NCBI GenBank assembly: GCA_918241715.1 | Contig: CAKJYB010000032.1 | Span: 1 to 7,270 of the forward strand | DNA from: Clostridiales bacterium | GTDB taxonomy: Bacteria > Bacillota > Clostridia > Christensenellales > UBA1242 | Direction of reading: 5' to 3' | DNA length: 7,270 nucleotides | In this document: piece after piece, positions 1 to 7,065 of the stretch | Layout of the letters: every line of letters begins with the position of its first letter | Numbering within the stretch: position 1 is the first letter of the stretch | Translations under genes and position numbers: made by a program | Notes under the pieces: model-generated | Databases searched by the model: none | What the model saw: only the letters and a program-made list of their open reading frames with translations | Told to the model about the DNA's origin: nothing

Positions 1-1
1 G

Positions 2-1819
2 GTTGGAATGGCCACAGACAGCACAATTTCTTATGTGATTTCAAGAACAAGCGATTTTGGAGTTTGGACATTAAACGACAGAGACGACAGAAGACTATCT
101 GTTGGTGGAATTGTTGGAACGCTTTCAAACACAGAACTTTCTTTTGCCGTTGGGGCATCAAAATTTGAAGTTTCTGTTGGGACGGATTTTTATGGAACAC
201 TTAATATTGGTGGTGTTGCCGGAACAATCAGTCAGGCAGGGGCAAAGGTTGTAAACACAATTGTTGAAAACACAATGAATGTTGTCGTTCCACAACTTGG
301 GACATCTGGTTATATTTACAAGGGCAACGTTGCCGGGGTTGTTTCAAATCCTGTTCCTGATTCTGGAAATTTGTCTTACATATACTACAAACCAAACACG
401 TCAGGTATCAACATTTTTGGAGCTCAAGGGTCTTATGAGAAGAGAAGTGAATCTGACATTGATGACATATCCACACTTCCAAAAACACCTGAAGCATTCA
501 ACGGATATAGATGGCATTTTGAATATGGAAATTGGGACTTTGGAAAAGTATGGTATTTGAATGCTGGCGTGGTTTATTTGCAAAACTTCTATGGAACATT
601 TGTTGTTGAACTTGGCACAGAACTCACTTCTGGCTCCATTATCGAACTTAAACAAGATTTTGCAAACGCCTACAGATATGGCGACAGCGTCAAAATCACA
701 TTTGGCTTTAAAAAAGTTATTGATGGCTCAAACACAATTGATTTGTCAGAATACTATTCTTTGAAATCATTGACACTTGGGGGAAACGACCTTGTTGCAA
801 TTGATTTGGTTGATGGAGAATATGAGCTTGACGACACAGAAGACTTCTTGCTTTCAAAGTCAGGTGAAAACTATGTTTTGACAATCAAGCATGTCGATCG
901 TTCTACAGCATCACTTGGAAGTGCTTACGACATAAGATGCGAATCAAAGAAGTTTAATCTTACAATTACTTCAAAACTCTATGAAGACGATGTTGTTCAA
1001 GAAGGAAAGATTCCTGCAGAAGTTTATATTACCGAAATGAATGGAACTTCTGTTACAAACCCATCTTACAAGAAAACGATTGACACAAATGTTGCATTTA
1101 CAAACAGAATTTTGATAAGAAGCAGAATTGAAAACATAACAGATCCAGCGGCCTTTGTTGGTTGGTATGTTGAAAAAGATGGAAACGATGTAAAGATTAC
1201 AGAAAACGAAGTTTTGGAAATTCTCTTTGGACATGGGGAATTTAAGGAAGAGACAAGCGTTTATGCAAAATACGAAAGAAACGCTTGTGTTGTTACGTTT
1301 ATGTTTGATGATGGCGTAAAGAGTATTCTTCTGTTTAGTGGAAGTTATCCAATAACAAAAGAAAACAGAAAAATTGCCATTTCAAAAGAAGAAACGCAAT
1401 TTAAGATTGAAGTTTACATAAACGAAGGCTATACCTTTGATGTAAAAAAATTTATTGCACTTCTTGACACTTACAAGCCAAAGCAAGAAGGTGGAGAAGA
1501 CAGCAAGTTCTGTATTTGGCTCAACGAAAACGACCCAGACAGACAAGAAAACTATTATCAGTTCAGCCTTGACATGACGATTTTGGAAGGTCAATTCTCT
1601 GACGCTTTCAGCATTGACATTCAAACCACACAGACCAAAGGTGGAAGGGCTAGAATGAGATGGATTATCATTGGTGGAAGCATTGGTGGTGCCGTTGTGA
1701 TTGCTGGAGTTATCATTTTGATTATTGTGTTAAAACGTAGAAATGGTGGCTTTGGTGGTGGCTATGGTGGTGGAAAATCATCATTCAAAAAGAGCAGTTA
1801 CAAAGACATGTATTACTAA
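2..1819 (+). CDS. Membrane-anchored surface protein with GLUG-like and InlB-type repeats (5' end outside window)
   Basis: The frame is open to the left edge, and the ATG at 8 has no ribosome binding site in view, so this is probably the C-terminal ~605 residues of a longer exported protein. Numbering from that ATG, three glycine motifs (GGIVG 33-37, GGVAG 68-72, GNVAG 106-110) about 35-38 residues apart resemble GLUG repeats, and NWDFGKVWYLN near 175-185 resembles the motif that closes such arrays. Residues ~381-423 (FVGWY ... VYAKYE) resemble a Listeria-Bacteroides (InlB B) repeat. A hydrophobic helix at ~552-575 is followed by KRR, then a Gly/Phe/Tyr tail and a Lys/Ser/Tyr end, with no LPXTG motif. 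The expected topology is a large extracellular part, one C-terminal membrane span and a short cytoplasmic tail. An adhesin or cell-surface role is inferred from the repeats; no ligand or enzyme motif is seen. It is convergent with the lipoprotein gene. Confidence 0.8.
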   Translation, partial: VGMATDSTISYVISRTSDFGVWTLNDRDDRRLSVGGIVGTLSNTELSFAVGASKFEVSVGTDFYGTLNIGGVAGTISQAGAKVVNTIVENTMNVVVPQLGTSGYIYKGNVAGVVSNPVPDSGNLSYIYYKPNTSGINIFGAQGSYEKRSESDIDDISTLPKTPEAFNGYRWHFEYGNWDFGKVWYLNAGVVYLQNFYGTFVVELGTELTSGSIIELKQDFANAYRYGDSVKITFGFKKVIDGSNTIDLSEYYSLKSLTLGGNDLVAIDLVDGEYELDDTEDFLLSKSGENYVLTIKHVDRSTASLGSAYDIRCESKKFNLTITSKLYEDDVVQEGKIPAEVYITEMNGTSVTNPSYKKTIDTNVAFTNRILIRSRIENITDPAAFVGWYVEKDGNDVKITENEVLEILFGHGEFKEETSVYAKYERNACVVTFMFDDGVKSILLFSGSYPITKENRKIAISKEETQFKIEVYINEGYTFDVKKFIALLDTYKPKQEGGEDSKFCIWLNENDPDRQENYYQFSLDMTILEGQFSDAFSIDIQTTQTKGGRARMRWIIIGGSIGGAVVIAGVIILIIVLKRRNGGFGGGYGGGKSSFKKSSYKDMYY

Positions 1820-1853
1820 AAAAAGAAGTTTACCTTTTCGGTAAACTTTTTTT
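1818..1853. terminator. Bidirectional intrinsic terminator between surface protein and binding-protein genes
   Basis: A perfect 9-bp stem AAGTTTACC (1826-1834) / GGTAAACTT (1840-1848) has a TTTTC loop. It is followed on the + strand by a run of seven T (1847-1853) and on the - strand by a matching T run (A run at 1818-1824). It can therefore end transcripts from both convergent genes. The stop codons of both genes touch the element: the + stop is at 1817-1819 and the - stop at 1852-1854. Confidence 0.85.
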
Positions 1854-2868
1854 AATTCAATTTTTCTGCAATAGTATTGTTTACAACTTCTGACCAGTTT
1901 GCTTTTTTTGTGATAACTTCAGCATTTAGCATGACGTTCATAAGGTTTTCAAAACTCTCTTCTGACAAGGTCAGGTCTTTTCCCCACGCACCAATTGCAA
2001 GATATTGTTCGACTGCAGCAGAAAGTTCTTCTGTTGTGTTTCCGGCAAATGAAGGCGACAAGACTTTTGCAACTTCCGTTGAGTTGTTTTTGGAAATAAA
2101 GTCATAGGCCTTTTGAATGGCAATCAAAAACTTTTCTGCCTGTTCTTTATGATTTTTCAAATAACTTGATTTCGTTGCAAAACATGTGTAAGGAATACTG
2201 CCAGAAAGTTCTCCCAAACTTGCAACAATATATCCTTTGCCTTGTTTCTGAACGTTTGTTGCTGTTGGCTCAAAAAGTGTGCAATATTTTGTGTTTGTTT
2301 CTGCTTCCCAAACGCTTGCAGTAAGGTTGAACGCAACGTCAGTGCGAAGATTGATTGAAGAAGCATTTGTGCCGATTGTGTAGCCGTTTTTCTTGATTAT
2401 ATATTCAAGAGTCATCGCTGGCAATCCACCCTTTCTTCCACCAATTATTGTCTCTCCGACAAGATTGTCAAGAGAAAAATCCGTTTCGTTTTCTTTTGAC
2501 ACAACAAAAGACCCATCACAATGTGTAAGTTGGCCAAACACAACAGGTGCATCTTTCAAGCCCTCTTTGTTTGTGTAAACCACCGTTTCAGGTCCTGCCA
2601 AGATTATGTCTGCAGAGCCGTTTATCAGGGCACTCATTGATGTATCAGAGCCACCACCATTTGTAAGACTTACAGAAAGTCCCTGCTCTTTGAAAAAGCC
2701 TTTGTTGATTGCAACATAAAGTGGTGCGTAAAAGATGCTGTGTGTAACTTCATTAAGTTCGATTTTGTTGTAGTCTTTTTTGTCTTTACAGCCAACAAAC
2801 ATAACTCCAGAGCAAAACAGCATGATTACAGCAAGGGCAATCAAGCCAATTCTTTTTGATAATTTCAT
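1852..2868 (-). CDS. ABC transporter solute-binding lipoprotein, NMT1/SsuA (NitT/TauT) type
   Basis: The 338-residue product has an N-terminal lipoprotein signal: basic MKLSKR, a hydrophobic stretch, then FVGC with Cys27 as the predicted lipidated residue (Phe at -3 is slightly atypical). Next comes the family signature YAPLYVAINKGFFKEQGL (47-64), then GGGSD and a NGSADI segment, as in periplasmic-binding-like proteins of the NMT1/SsuA/ThiY group. It would sit on the outer face of the membrane and hand a small solute to an ABC permease. The substrate cannot be told: the cysteine cluster of ThiY is absent, and sulfonates, pyrimidines or other small organics are possible. I chose the ATG at 2868 because AAAGGAGG lies 4 bases upstream; the TTG five codons earlier would place that site inside the gene. 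No permease or ATPase gene is adjacent: valS diverges upstream and a terminator follows directly. Family confidence is high, substrate confidence low. Confidence 0.88.
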   Translation of the reverse strand: MKLSKRIGLIALAVIMLFCSGVMFVGCKDKKDYNKIELNEVTHSIFYAPLYVAINKGFFKEQGLSVSLTNGGGSDTSMSALINGSADIILAGPETVVYTNKEGLKDAPVVFGQLTHCDGSFVVSKENETDFSLDNLVGETIIGGRKGGLPAMTLEYIIKKNGYTIGTNASSINLRTDVAFNLTASVWEAETNTKYCTLFEPTATNVQKQGKGYIVASLGELSGSIPYTCFATKSSYLKNHKEQAEKFLIAIQKAYDFISKNNSTEVAKVLSPSFAGNTTEELSAAVEQYLAIGAWGKDLTLSEESFENLMNVMLNAEVITKKANWSEVVNNTIAEKLN

Positions 2869-2872
2869 TTTT

Positions 2873-2880
2873 CCTCCTTT
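2873..2880 (-). promoter_or_regulatory. Ribosome binding site that fixes the lipoprotein start
   Basis: On the minus strand AAAGGAGG is followed by four A and the ATG at 2868. It is a near-complete anti-16S match. It overlaps the 5-codon in-frame extension that would begin at TTG 2883, so that extension is very unlikely to be translated. Confidence 0.85.
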
Positions 2881-2886
2881 CAAAAC

Positions 2887-2916
2887 ATTCTATGTTTTTT
2901 CTTTTTGTTTGGTTAA
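2887..2916 (-). promoter_or_regulatory. Candidate promoter of the binding-protein gene
   Basis: On the minus strand TTAACC (2911-2916), an 18-base A-rich spacer and TAGAAT (2887-2892) form a sigma-A-like promoter with a weak -35. Transcription would start about at 2880, giving a leader of about 12 bases that consists of the ribosome binding site. A second possible pair further out (TTTACA at 2970-2975 with TATCAA 16 bases on) would overlap the valS -10. I see no operator or riboswitch in this gap. Confidence 0.35.
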
Positions 2917-2947
2917 GAAGAAAAAGTGTTAAAACGTTGGAAAACGC

Positions 2948-2977
2948 TTGATAAACATGGGCTTTTTGTTGTAAAAT
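2948..2977 (+). promoter_or_regulatory. Sigma-A-like promoter of valS
   Basis: TTGATA (2948-2953) and TAAAAT (2972-2977) are separated by 18 bases, giving 5/6 matches to each consensus box. The predicted start is around 2982-2985, only about 17 bases before the ATG at 3001. That leaves no room for a T-box or other leader RNA downstream of this promoter. Confidence 0.6.
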
Positions 2978-2990
2978 ACTGATAGTTAAT

Positions 2991-2994
2991 GGAG
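2991..2994 (+). promoter_or_regulatory. Ribosome binding site that fixes the valS start
   Basis: GGAG at 2991-2994 lies six bases before the ATG at 3001. An in-frame ATG at 2989 overlaps this site and would start only a few bases into the predicted transcript, so 3001 is the better start. Confidence 0.7.
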
Positions 2995-3000
2995 ATTTTT

Positions 3001-5595
3001 ATGGAAAAGACTTACGACCCATCTAAATTTGAAAGCAGAATATACCAAACATGGCTTAAAAACAAATATTTTGCTTCAAGACCAGACAAAAACAAAAAGA
3101 AATTTAGCGTTTGTATGCCACCACCAAATGTTACTGGTAAGGCACACGTTGGACACGCTTTAAACCATGCCATTCAAGATATTATTGTAAGATATAAGAG
3201 AATGCAAGGATTTGAGACTTTGTGGCTTCCAGGGACGGACCACGCTGCAATTGCAACAGAAGCAAAAGTTGTTGGGGCGCTTGAAAAAGAGGGCTTGACA
3301 AAAGAGCAGGTTGGCAGAGAAAACTTTATCAGACGTGGCTGGGACTGGTATAAAGAATACGGAAATATAATCTGCGAACAACTTATGTCTATGGGAGATT
3401 CTTGTGATTGGGACAGGAAGGCGTTTACTATGGACGAAAACTTGAGCCGTGCCGTAAGACATTCTTTTGTAGAATACTACAACAAAGGGTATATTTATCA
3501 AGGCAAAAGAGTTATAAATTATTGTCCAAAGTGTAGAAGTTCGATTTCCGACATTGAAAACGAATATAAAGAGCAAACAACAAAACTTTGGCACATTCGT
3601 TATCCACTTGAAGACGGGTCTGGAGAAGTTGTTGTTGCAACAACAAGACCAGAGACAATGTTTGGCGACACAGCAGTTGCCGTAAACCCAAAGGACAAGA
3701 GATATAAAAATATTGTTGGAAAGAATGTTATTCTTCCAATTGTAAACAAGCCAATTCCTGTTGTTGCAGACGAATATTGCGAAATGGAGTTTGGGACTGG
3801 CGCCGTAAAAATAACACCTGCTCACGATCCAAACGACTACGATTTGGGGCTCAGACACAACTTGCCAATGGTTGTTGTTATTGACGACGATGGGAAACTC
3901 AACGAAAACGCTGGAAAATTTGCCGGAATGGACAGAATTGAAGCAAGAAAACCTATTGAAGCAGAACTCAAAAAACTTGGCGTTTTGGTAAAGACGGAGA
4001 CATATAAAAACAAGGTTGGTTGTTGTTGCCGTTGTGGAACAATGACTGAGCCAAAAGTTTCAGAACAATGGTGGGTTAAGATGAAAGAACTTGCAAAACC
4101 AGCCATTGAAGCAGTAAAGAAAGGCGAACTGAAATTTACACCAAAAAGATACGAAAAGATGTATTTAAATTGGCTTGAGAACATTCAAGATTGGTGCATC
4201 TCAAGACAATTGTGGCTTGGACACAGAATCCCAGTGTTTACATGTAAAGATTGTGGGTTTAAGGGCGCATTTGAAGAAGACTTAAAAGTTTGTCCAAAAT
4301 GTAAGAGCAAACATATCACTCAAGATCCAGATGTTTTGGACACTTGGTTTAGTTCGGCATTATGGCCATTTTCAACACTTGGCTGGCCAAACAAGACACC
4401 AGAACTTGACTATTTCTACCCAACAGACGTCCTTGCAACCGGTTATGATATCATAACGTTCTGGGTTGTTAGAATGGTGTTTAGTGGATTGTTCTTTACA
4501 AAGAAACTTCCATTTAAAGAAGTTGTTATCAATGGGATTGTTCGTGATAGTCAGGGCAGAAAGATGTCAAAAAACCTTGGCAACGGAATTGACCCAATGG
4601 AGATTGTTGGAGAATATGGCGCTGACAGCATGAGACTTTCTCTTATCAATGGAACATCTATGGGAATGGATATTTCTTATGGAAAAGAGAAAGCAAAAGA
4701 AAGCAAAATTTTTATCAACAAACTTTACAACGCAAGCAAGTTTGTTTTGGCAAACACAGAACACATGCAAATCAAACCACTTTCTTCTTTCGCACTTGAT
4801 GAAAAGGATAAGTGGGTTTTGTCAAAACTTCAAGATTTGATAAGGTCTACAATCAAAAACCTAGACAAATATGCTCTTGGCGTTGCGTCTGCAAATTTGA
4901 TTGATTTTACGATTTCAATCTTCTGCGATTGGTATATTGAAGCAAGCAAAATTGATCTCAATAGTGGAAACAAAGAATCAAAGGATAAGGCGCAAAACAT
5001 TTTGCTTTATGTTTTGACAACTCTTCTTAAACTCTTCCACCCATACATTCCTTTTGTTACTGAAGAGATTTATCAAAACTTGCCGGGGCACGAAGAGACA
5101 ATCATGCTTTCAAAATTCCCAGAATACAACAGCAAACTTGCTTTCAAAAATCTCAAGTTTGAAGAAGTGATTGCTGTTATTAGGGCAGTGAGAGCAACAA
5201 GAAGTCAATACAATATCCCTGACAACAAAAAAGTTTCTATCAATCTTTTGCCACTTGAAGACGAAAAATTGTTTGCAGAAAATTTGAATGTTGTTGCAAA
5301 ACTTGCTGGTGGCAGTCAAGTCAACATCATAAAATCAGAGCCAAAAGAAAAGAGTGCAAAGGTTGTTACATCAACCTGCAACGCATATCTTCCAATGGGG
5401 GATTTGGTTGATGAAGCACAAGAAAAAGAAAGGGCTTCAAAGAAGATTGAAGAACTTAAATTTGAAATAGCAAGAAGCGAAAAAATGCTTTCGAATGCAG
5501 GTTTTGTTGCAAAAGCGCCAAAAACATTGGTTGATGCAGAAAAAGAAAAACTTGCAAAAAACAAAGAATTTTTGAAGCAACTTTTGGGAGAATAA
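3001..5595 (+). CDS. valS: Valine--tRNA ligase (valyl-tRNA synthetase)
   Basis: This cytoplasmic class I enzyme joins valine to tRNA-Val using ATP and hydrolyses mischarged Thr-tRNA. The product has 864 residues, a normal bacterial length. The ATP-binding HIGH motif is HVGH (49-52) after PPPNVTG. The editing insertion shows TTRPET (214-219) and HDPND (275-279). Cysteine pairs at 175/178, 341-345 and 415/418 with 431/434 look like zinc-binding knuckles. GxRKMSKN gives the second ATP loop at 521-525, with Asn in place of the usual final Ser. The anticodon-binding helical domain covers about 590-730 and includes CDWYIEASK. The last ~65 residues form the charged coiled coil typical of ValRS, which contacts tRNA. 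The start at 3001 follows GGAG; a start at 2989 would add four residues. The gene diverges from the lipoprotein gene and converges on the peptidase gene, so it is probably transcribed alone. No frameshift is seen. Confidence 0.98.
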   Translation: MEKTYDPSKFESRIYQTWLKNKYFASRPDKNKKKFSVCMPPPNVTGKAHVGHALNHAIQDIIVRYKRMQGFETLWLPGTDHAAIATEAKVVGALEKEGLTKEQVGRENFIRRGWDWYKEYGNIICEQLMSMGDSCDWDRKAFTMDENLSRAVRHSFVEYYNKGYIYQGKRVINYCPKCRSSISDIENEYKEQTTKLWHIRYPLEDGSGEVVVATTRPETMFGDTAVAVNPKDKRYKNIVGKNVILPIVNKPIPVVADEYCEMEFGTGAVKITPAHDPNDYDLGLRHNLPMVVVIDDDGKLNENAGKFAGMDRIEARKPIEAELKKLGVLVKTETYKNKVGCCCRCGTMTEPKVSEQWWVKMKELAKPAIEAVKKGELKFTPKRYEKMYLNWLENIQDWCISRQLWLGHRIPVFTCKDCGFKGAFEEDLKVCPKCKSKHITQDPDVLDTWFSSALWPFSTLGWPNKTPELDYFYPTDVLATGYDIITFWVVRMVFSGLFFTKKLPFKEVVINGIVRDSQGRKMSKNLGNGIDPMEIVGEYGADSMRLSLINGTSMGMDISYGKEKAKESKIFINKLYNASKFVLANTEHMQIKPLSSFALDEKDKWVLSKLQDLIRSTIKNLDKYALGVASANLIDFTISIFCDWYIEASKIDLNSGNKESKDKAQNILLYVLTTLLKLFHPYIPFVTEEIYQNLPGHEETIMLSKFPEYNSKLAFKNLKFEEVIAVIRAVRATRSQYNIPDNKKVSINLLPLEDEKLFAENLNVVAKLAGGSQVNIIKSEPKEKSAKVVTSTCNAYLPMGDLVDEAQEKERASKKIEELKFEIARSEKMLSNAGFVAKAPKTLVDAEKEKLAKNKEFLKQLLGE

Positions 5596-5629
5596 AACAA
5601 AAAGACTAGAGATTTTTCTAGTCTTTTTT
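5594..5629. terminator. Bidirectional intrinsic terminator between valS and peptidase genes
   Basis: A perfect 12-bp stem AAAAAGACTAGA (5599-5610) / TCTAGTCTTTTT (5617-5628) has loop GATTTT and a T run on the + strand (5624-5629). Reading the other way, the minus strand ends in TTTTTGTTTT, so it also serves the convergent peptidase gene, whose stop lies at 5631-5633. Confidence 0.88.
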
Positions 5630-5630
5630 A

Positions 5631-6356
5631 TTATATTTTTGTTGATTTGCCGTTTTTGCAAATCTGTTTTACAACGCCGTCTGAAATTGTGTATGCTTCA
5701 CCATAAAGTGTTGTGCCAGATTCGTCAATTTTGACATAAGCAGTGTTTGTCAATGCAAGGAATGTTTTGCCTTTGCTGTCTGGCAAAAGATAATCTTTCA
5801 TTATGTCAAAACTGCCAAAGAAGCAGGTGTTTCCTTTCTTTTTGTGAAAATGTGGGACAATGATTTGATTGCAGTAGCCAAGCCCCGTATACCACATTTT
5901 GTCTCCAACTTCAGAGTCTTCTTCTGGGTAGCAATATATAATGGAGCAAGAATTCATGGCACCAGCGCTTATACCAGCAACAACAACATCTTTGTTTTCT
6001 TTGAGATTTTGAACAAAATTTATGTCTTTTAAAAACTTGTTTTGTGCCGGAATCTTTCCTCCGGTGATGTAAATGAAGTCGGCATTTGAAAGAATCTTTT
6101 TTGACTGCTTTTTGTTTCTGTTGTCAAGGACGACATAGTTTTTGAAATCATGAATTTGTTTTTTAAACATTCTGAAAATTGGTTTTGCCTTTCTGTCGTT
6201 TCTTTCAAAGTTTGCTGGGTCATTTGAAACAAAGACAAAATTGTCATACTTTTTTATGCTGTTTTTAATGTTTGCGTAATAGGAGTTTTGTTTGTTAAAT
6301 CTTCTTATACCAAACAGATGATATTTGGAACTTGTGCTTGATAAAAACAATTTCAT
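5631..6356 (-). CDS. Peptidase S51 family protein (dipeptidase E-like, type 1 glutamine amidotransferase-like fold)
   Basis: The 241-residue soluble protein has no signal peptide or membrane span, so it is expected in the cytoplasm. Family marks are FIYITGGKIPAQNKFL (94-109) and the nucleophile elbow GISAGAMN (128-135), with Ser130 as the likely catalytic serine. GLGY is followed by PHF, with His169 as the likely base. In enteric PepE the triad is Ser120-Asp135-His157, so an acidic residue in the EED run at 145-147 fits the third position by spacing. Members of the family cleave N-terminal Asp-X dipeptides (PepE) or cyanophycin; which substrate this one uses is unknown, and the GGKIPAQN variant of the GGN motif suggests the uncharacterised Bacillota subgroup. 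The ATG at 6356 has GGAG 8 bases upstream. The gene converges on valS and lies 93 bases downstream of the hypothetical gene on the same strand. Confidence 0.85.
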   Translation of the reverse strand: MKLFLSSTSSKYHLFGIRRFNKQNSYYANIKNSIKKYDNFVFVSNDPANFERNDRKAKPIFRMFKKQIHDFKNYVVLDNRNKKQSKKILSNADFIYITGGKIPAQNKFLKDINFVQNLKENKDVVVAGISAGAMNSCSIIYCYPEEDSEVGDKMWYTGLGYCNQIIVPHFHKKKGNTCFFGSFDIMKDYLLPDSKGKTFLALTNTAYVKIDESGTTLYGEAYTISDGVVKQICKNGKSTKI

Positions 6357-6374
6357 ATTTTTTTCTCCAAAAAA

Positions 6375-6403
6375 ATTTTATCATAAAGAAAATGAAAAAA
6401 CAA
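6375..6403 (-). promoter_or_regulatory. Candidate promoter of the S51 peptidase gene
   Basis: On the minus strand TTGTTT (6398-6403), 17 bases and TAAAAT (6375-6380) form one option. The overlapping TATGAT (6380-6385) is a better -10 by sequence but has no good -35 at normal spacing. The start would fall at about 6368-6373, giving a leader of 17 bases or less. The -35 region lies inside one arm of the AT-rich inverted repeat, so transcription from the gene behind could affect it. AT-rich sequence makes chance matches likely. Confidence 0.35.
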
Positions 6404-6442
6404 CAAAAAATTGTATCCGAAATCAAAATTTTGTTGTTTTTT
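6395..6442 (-). terminator. AT-rich inverted repeat, possible terminator of the hypothetical gene
   Basis: Perfect 14-base arms AAAAAACAACAAAA (6395-6408) and TTTTGTTGTTTTTT (6429-6442) flank a 20-base loop. Read on the minus strand, the second arm ends in six T, placed just after the stop of the 198-residue gene (6450-6452). The stem holds only two G:C pairs and has a large loop, so a weak or partial terminator is more likely than a strong one. Confidence 0.4.
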
Positions 6443-6449
6443 GTGATTT

Positions 6450-7046
6450 TTAAAACAATTTTGTGTGATTTGTAGCTAAAACAAGTGGGGCGACTGCCAG
6501 AAGTCTTATTGGTGAAACAATTGGTGCAAACACTCTTTTTGCTCTGTATTGAAAGCCCATGTAAATTGTTGTTCCCTTTTTTGACACTGAAGTAATAACT
6601 GCAGCTTTGCCTTTATAGGCAACAGGTTTTCCAAGGTTTAAAATATATTTTTTGACCACACTTGGCAAATTTTTTATGTCATACTTTTCTTCTGCCTTTT
6701 TGACAACAGGATACAAGTTTTCTTCAAAATCTTCATTGTGAAAGACCCTTTCTCCGTTGCTTTCAAAAATGATTGATTCGATATAGAGTTTGTCTTCTTC
6801 AACAAAATCTGATGTATATAAGGTGATGTAAAGATTTTCATTGTAAAATTGTTGTTCGTCAATTTTGCCAACACTGACACTTATTGAATTTTCGGTTATG
6901 CTTGCAGAGCCGTCTTCAAGTTTGTCCATGATTATCCCAACAATTCTAAACGCCTGACCAAAGCCGTTTTTTCCTTTGACGATCAATTTGTCTTGAAACA
7001 ATCTGGCGTCTTCTAGTTTTGCCAAAATGTTTGGTGTAAATCTCAT
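6450..7046 (-). CDS. Hypothetical protein of 198 residues
   Basis: I do not recognise this protein. It is accepted as a real gene because AAGGAG lies five bases before the ATG, a promoter precedes it, the frame is long and intact, and the protein composition is ordinary. It has no signal peptide or clear membrane span; the longest hydrophobic run (~180-191, near the C-terminus) is short. The N-terminal half alternates short hydrophobic strands with polar turns (for example ISVSVG, LYITLY, IESIIF), suggesting a beta-rich fold. A charged helical stretch follows at ~104-138, then KPVAYKGKAAVITSV and a basic, aromatic segment (YRAKRVF). The AYKGKAAVITSVSKKG part resembles small beta-barrel folds, but this is only an impression. 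It is followed on the same strand by the peptidase gene after 93 bases containing an inverted repeat, so co-transcription is possible but uncertain. Confidence 0.75.
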   Translation of the reverse strand: MRFTPNILAKLEDARLFQDKLIVKGKNGFGQAFRIVGIIMDKLEDGSASITENSISVSVGKIDEQQFYNENLYITLYTSDFVEEDKLYIESIIFESNGERVFHNEDFEENLYPVVKKAEEKYDIKNLPSVVKKYILNLGKPVAYKGKAAVITSVSKKGTTIYMGFQYRAKRVFAPIVSPIRLLAVAPLVLATNHTKLF

Positions 7047-7065
7047 AAAAACTCCTTACAAATTT

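Noticed and set aside
2866..2883. TTG start at 2883 for the binding-protein gene
   Set aside because: The extra five codons are made of the ribosome binding site for the ATG at 2868.
3160..3858. Long minus-strand open frame (232 codons) inside valS
   Set aside because: It is antisense to conserved catalytic and editing parts of ValRS, is rich in Cys, Phe and Asn as expected from mirrored codon bias, and has no convincing ribosome binding site.
3837..4184. Second antisense frame inside valS
   Set aside because: It is a shadow of the valS codon pattern with low-complexity Ser/Phe content.
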